From assembly GCA_024349245.1 (NCBI GenBank), contig JALDNG010000506.1:1-64000 (forward strand): a stretch of 64,000 nt of DNA. The letters run 5' to 3'. The notes under the pieces are model-generated. The model saw only the letters and a program-made list of their open reading frames with translations. It was not told where the DNA came from and did no database searches. Position 1 is the stretch's first letter, and every line of letters begins with the position of its first letter. This document shows, in pieces, positions 60,702 through 64,000 of the stretch. The position numbers and the translations under genes are program-made. The stretch comes from Neodontobutis hainanensis (Eukaryota > Chordata > Actinopteri > Gobiiformes > Odontobutidae).

Positions 60702-62379
60702 ATGGTTCCAAAAATATAGAGTGTTTCTTCCAAACGGAAAGCTGTGAGAAGAACGATTGAAATCAAAAAAGAAATCATTTCAAAGTTTGAAGGCGGAACT
60801 CGTGTTACAGACTAAGCTACTCACTATGAAATGGCGAAGTCAACGATATCGTCCATATTGAAAAATAAAAACGTGCTAAAAGGGGCCAGTGTAGCAAAAG
60901 GAGTGTCAATTCTTGCCGCAAATAGACCACCTGTAATTGAACATGTGGAAAAGCTTTTGTTTGTTCTGATAAACGAGAAGTAACTTGCGGGTGATAGCAT
61001 TTCTGAAGCAATTATTTGCGAAAAAGCGAAAAGATTGCACGACGAATTAAAACAAGACACTACCGGAACAATTGATACAAAGGGTGACGAATTCAAAGCA
61101 AGTAGGGGATGGTTTGACAGGTTTAAGAAGCGAAGTGGAGTTCATAACGTTGTTCGGCACGGGGAGGCTGCTAGTTCAAATAAAGATGCTGCTGAGATGT
61201 TTGTTAGTGAATTTAAAATATTTGTAGAAAATGAGGCATTTTCTCCTAACCAAGTTTTTAATTGTGATGAGACTGGCCTCTTTTGGAAGAAGATGCCAAG
61301 GAGGACATACATCACAAAGAGAAAATCGCTGCCTGGGCATAAGCCAATGAAAGAGAGGCTTACCTTCTTGCTGTGTGCAAACGCAAGTGGAGACCTCAAA
61401 ATAAAGCCGCTACTAGTTTATCACTCAGAAAACCCAAGAGTTTTTAAGAGAAATCATATCATCAAAAGTAACCTGGGCGTAATGTGGAGAGCTAATCTTA
61501 AAGCTTGGGTAACAAGACAGCTTTTTAAAGAGTGGATGTATGAAGTGTTTGCCCCAAGTGTGAAAAAGTATCTCGAGCAAAAAAAATTACCTCTCAAAGC
61601 TCTTTTGGTATTTGACAACTCTCCTGCACACCCTCCAGGTTTTGAGGAAGATCTGAGCGGTGAATACAGTTTCATTAAAGTTAAATTTTTGCCCCCTAAC
61701 ACCACACCCCTTATTCAGCCAATGGATCATCAGGTGATTTCAAACTTCAAAAAACTTAATACAAAAGCACTCTTTAATGATGTTTCGAAGTGACCTCTGA
61801 AACAAATCTCAGCCTCGGCGACTTTTGGAAGAACCATTTTAATATCCTTCATTGCTTGAGAATAATAGAAAACGCTTGGGATGAAGTTTCTTTGAGGACA
61901 CTGAAATCCGCCTGGAGAAATCTGTGGCCAGACTGTCTGCCAATAGAAGACTTAGAAGGCACTGCAACGGAAGCTGTTGCAGTGAAAGAAATTGTTTCCC
62001 TTGGGAAAATTCTATGGGGTTGGATGTAGGCAGCACTGATGTAGTAGGAGTTGGTTGAAGATCACCAAAATGAATTGACAACTGAAGAACTACAAGAACT
62101 ACAAAGAGAACAGCAGGAAATGGTCGAATATGTGTCTTCAGAGGAAGAGGAAAACACAACAACGAAGGAAGTTAAAGATTTGTGTCACCAGTGGAAAAAT
62201 ATGGAACACATTGTCAAAAATGGCATCCAAACGCAGCCGTGGCAAATGGTGCCATTAACTTATTTAACGACGATGTGATGGAGCTATATAGGAAGATTAT
62301 AAAAAAAAGACAAAAACAATCGACATTTGATCCCTTTTTAAAACGTAAAGAATCAAAAAAGATAAAAAAAATCAAATGA
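60702..62379 (+). pseudogene. Tigger transposase pseudogene (CENP-B-like HTH + DDE)
   Basis: The frame starts at ATG 60702 (MVPK) and continues through SSKRKAVRRTIEIKKEII, the psq-type helix-turn-helix, and LAGDSISEAIICEKAKRLHD, the CENP-B-type second HTH, to the DDE domain. All three acids are visible: FNCDETGLFWKKMP, LLVFDNSPAHP and PLIQPMDHQVISNFKK. Disabling changes are a TAG at 60717, TAA at 60813 (where Leu is usual) and 60981 (where Gln is usual), a one-base shift near 61785 into the frame TSETNLSLGDFWKNHFNILH, and further stops and shifts beyond 62025; the tail LYRKIIKKRQKQSTFDPFLK is still recognisable. It cannot make a full transposase. The open stretch 61035-61793 is only the middle of the gene. 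Confidence 0.92.
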
Positions 62380-62589
62380 AAAATTATCTAACATTTTTTA
62401 GTGTGGTAAGTGACGAGGAATTACAATCCGAATAAGATTATAATAAAAATATTATCAAATAATTTAATAATTGTAATTTTTACTAATAATGTTCATTTCA
62501 ATATTTTAAAAAAGAGTTTGAACCGGTTAATTCAATTTAAATTATATATCGGGCTTAAAAAAGATTCGCCACTCGTACAAATCGCCATT

Positions 62590-62637
62590 CTAACGACATC
62601 CTGGAACGAATTGTATACGAATAGCGGGGTTCTACTG
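62590..62637 (-). repeat. Tigger right terminal inverted repeat
   Basis: Reverse complement begins CAGTAGAACCCCGCTATTCG; followed on the plus strand by the flanking TA. Confidence 0.8.
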
Positions 62638-62639
62638 TA

Positions 62640-64000
62640 TGAATTATTAATTTTAAAAAAATCTCGATAAAATTAATTTCCTTTTATTTTATATTAATAA
62701 GACCGCGACTAGGTTGAATTATAAAATTCTGAATTTTTTCGGTGTATGATTGATAAAATCAAGTTTTAAACATCGATGTTAAATTTTTAACACACATAAT
62801 TATATTTAACCTCTAGATCTATGATGAACTATTTATGTCATAAATTTTTCAAACTATTAATATTACTCATACATGTGGTCAATGGGTTTTAGTTTCATCT
62901 CCATAAATTTTCATATTTTTGTTATCAGGGATGAATATAAATATCGTGGAATCCTAGAATAGAGTAAAATATTTTATTAATATTCGTTAAATCAATGAAA
63001 TCAGCTATGGCAGTTAGGCTTCTTTTCATATATTCGAAGATTTTAGGTCTTGTTTGATAAAAGCCACGCAAAATCTCACCATTATCTTAGTCTGTTTAAC
63101 AACTCTACATCCAAGTGATGAATTTTTTTTCAAGAGTAAAAATCATAATGTGAAGATATGCAATTAATACTTTGCATATGTTCAGTTAAAATAACTTTTT
63201 TGTTTCTAAAAACGTATTTAATAAAACTTATGGGTAAATCATAAAATTGTCAAAAGATTTTGAAAACTACAGACTAAAAATCAGTGTTTTTAAACGCAAT
63301 AAAGTCAAGATAAGTCTGAAAAGCACAGGAAAATAGTGGAAGAAGTAAAAAAAGTTCAGGAGCTTTTGTTAGATTTCAAGAGATATATTAATGATGGAAT
63401 TTATCATTTTTACTTTTAAACAAAAGAACTTGTTGTGACCAGCATATGAAAATATTGTTATTAAAATGCAAGAATAATTTCAAAATTAAATTGATTTTTA
63501 AGTTATTGCAAAATGATAAAAACAAAAGAAAATATAAAAAAGCTATAATAAAGGAAGAATAACAGTAGAAAATTCTCTCCGTTGAAAGGTGTGAGTAAAA
63601 TTTGCTTCGATGATGAAACATCTTTTGGCAGAAATATTGATAAATTTTATATGTATTAAAAATTAGCTATTAGCCTTGAAGAATATCATAAAACTCGCTT
63701 CTGGATTTTAAAATCATTTATGAAAATAAATAAATTGAACAGAAGATATTTATTATGAAGCATTAATAGGACCATTTGTAAAATTAAATTCAAAAGATTC
63801 TGTGTGAAAACGTGGTTCTCTTTGTATAACCGCAATATGAGAATTATTAGAGTTCAAGAGGCAATTAATCATTCAGATAATGAACAATAATTACATTGTT
63901 ATGATTCATAACCTACGATCAGAATAATATCCATTAAAAATGTTTGCTTGGCCATTATACTAAGTTAATGTATTATTCTACGTTTTTTAAATAATCTAAT
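62640..64000. other. AT-rich flank, nothing recognised
   Basis: About 22% GC by eye. The minus frame 63388-63621 is rich in Phe, Leu, Ile and Asn and looks like chance. Confidence 0.45.

Larger units (their letters stand above)
60440..62637 (+). mobile_element. Tigger (pogo/Tc1-mariner) DNA transposon, inactivated
   Basis: Terminal inverted repeats begin CAGTGGACCCCAGATATTCG at the left and, reversed, CAGTAGAACCCCGCTATTCG at the right, the usual Tigger ends. TA dinucleotides flank both sides (60438-60439 and 62638-62639), the expected target-site duplication. Length 2198 bp, close to that of a full Tigger. One transposase gene in plus orientation fills the interior but is disrupted. The two TIRs differ at about a quarter of the first 20 positions. 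Confidence 0.92.

Noticed and set aside
1..64000. Bacterial features: CRISPR arrays, operons with ribosome-binding sites, tRNA clusters
   Set aside because: No repeat-spacer pattern or Shine-Dalgarno-start pairs were seen; spliced genes and Tigger/gypsy elements show that this is a eukaryote.

Overview
The window is AT-rich eukaryotic nuclear DNA, most likely from a small-genome animal or close relative. The decisive signal is the introns. Coding exons are joined by GT-AG introns of about 21-34 nt, with a few of 42-99 nt and one of 3 kb. One gene can be checked exon by exon against a well-known family: a PLAT-domain lipoxygenase homologue at 4459-9775 (minus) has ten introns of 21-48 nt, and each removal restores an alignable reading frame. 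Introns this short in an animal-type gene set recall what has been reported for dicyemid mesozoans. I offer that as an inference, not an identification.

Layout. 1-3640: mostly AT-rich, with a fragment resembling the C-terminus of a PP2C/PPTC7-type phosphatase (809-959, minus). 3655-4456: two tightly packed plus-strand genes of unknown function. 4459-9775: the lipoxygenase homologue, convergent with the second of them and sharing a palindromic AATAAATATTTATT. 9956-17899: a 3.6 kb segment present twice in direct orientation, each copy carrying a long-inverted-repeat transposon-like element and the 3' half of a gene for a type I membrane protein; only the right-hand copy is joined to the 5' exons (gene 16854-18801, minus). 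20.0-21.0 kb: two small candidate genes. 21-44 kb: a gene-poor desert of very low GC with one plausible 100-aa gene at 34.1-34.5 kb. 44392-45711 and 53540-54997 (minus): two diverged copies of an unrecognised gene encoding a secreted protein with a basic patch and a C-terminal Cys-x2-Cys-Gly motif; the first is clean, the second is broken. 50.1 kb: a small secreted-protein candidate. 57.4-59.8 kb: a decayed Ty3/gypsy element (minus). 60440-62637: a complete but inactivated Tigger (pogo) transposon flanked by TA.

Working together. I see no pathway. The lipoxygenase homologue stands out because three of five expected iron ligands are missing and its N-terminus carries a myristoylation/palmitoylation-type motif, so it looks like a membrane-anchored, probably non-catalytic relative. 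Several genes code for secreted or surface proteins of unknown family.

Caution. Many frame breaks are single-base changes in homopolymer runs, and the two tandem copies differ almost only in homopolymer length. Part of the apparent decay may be assembly error. Exon joins were made by eye without transcript evidence.
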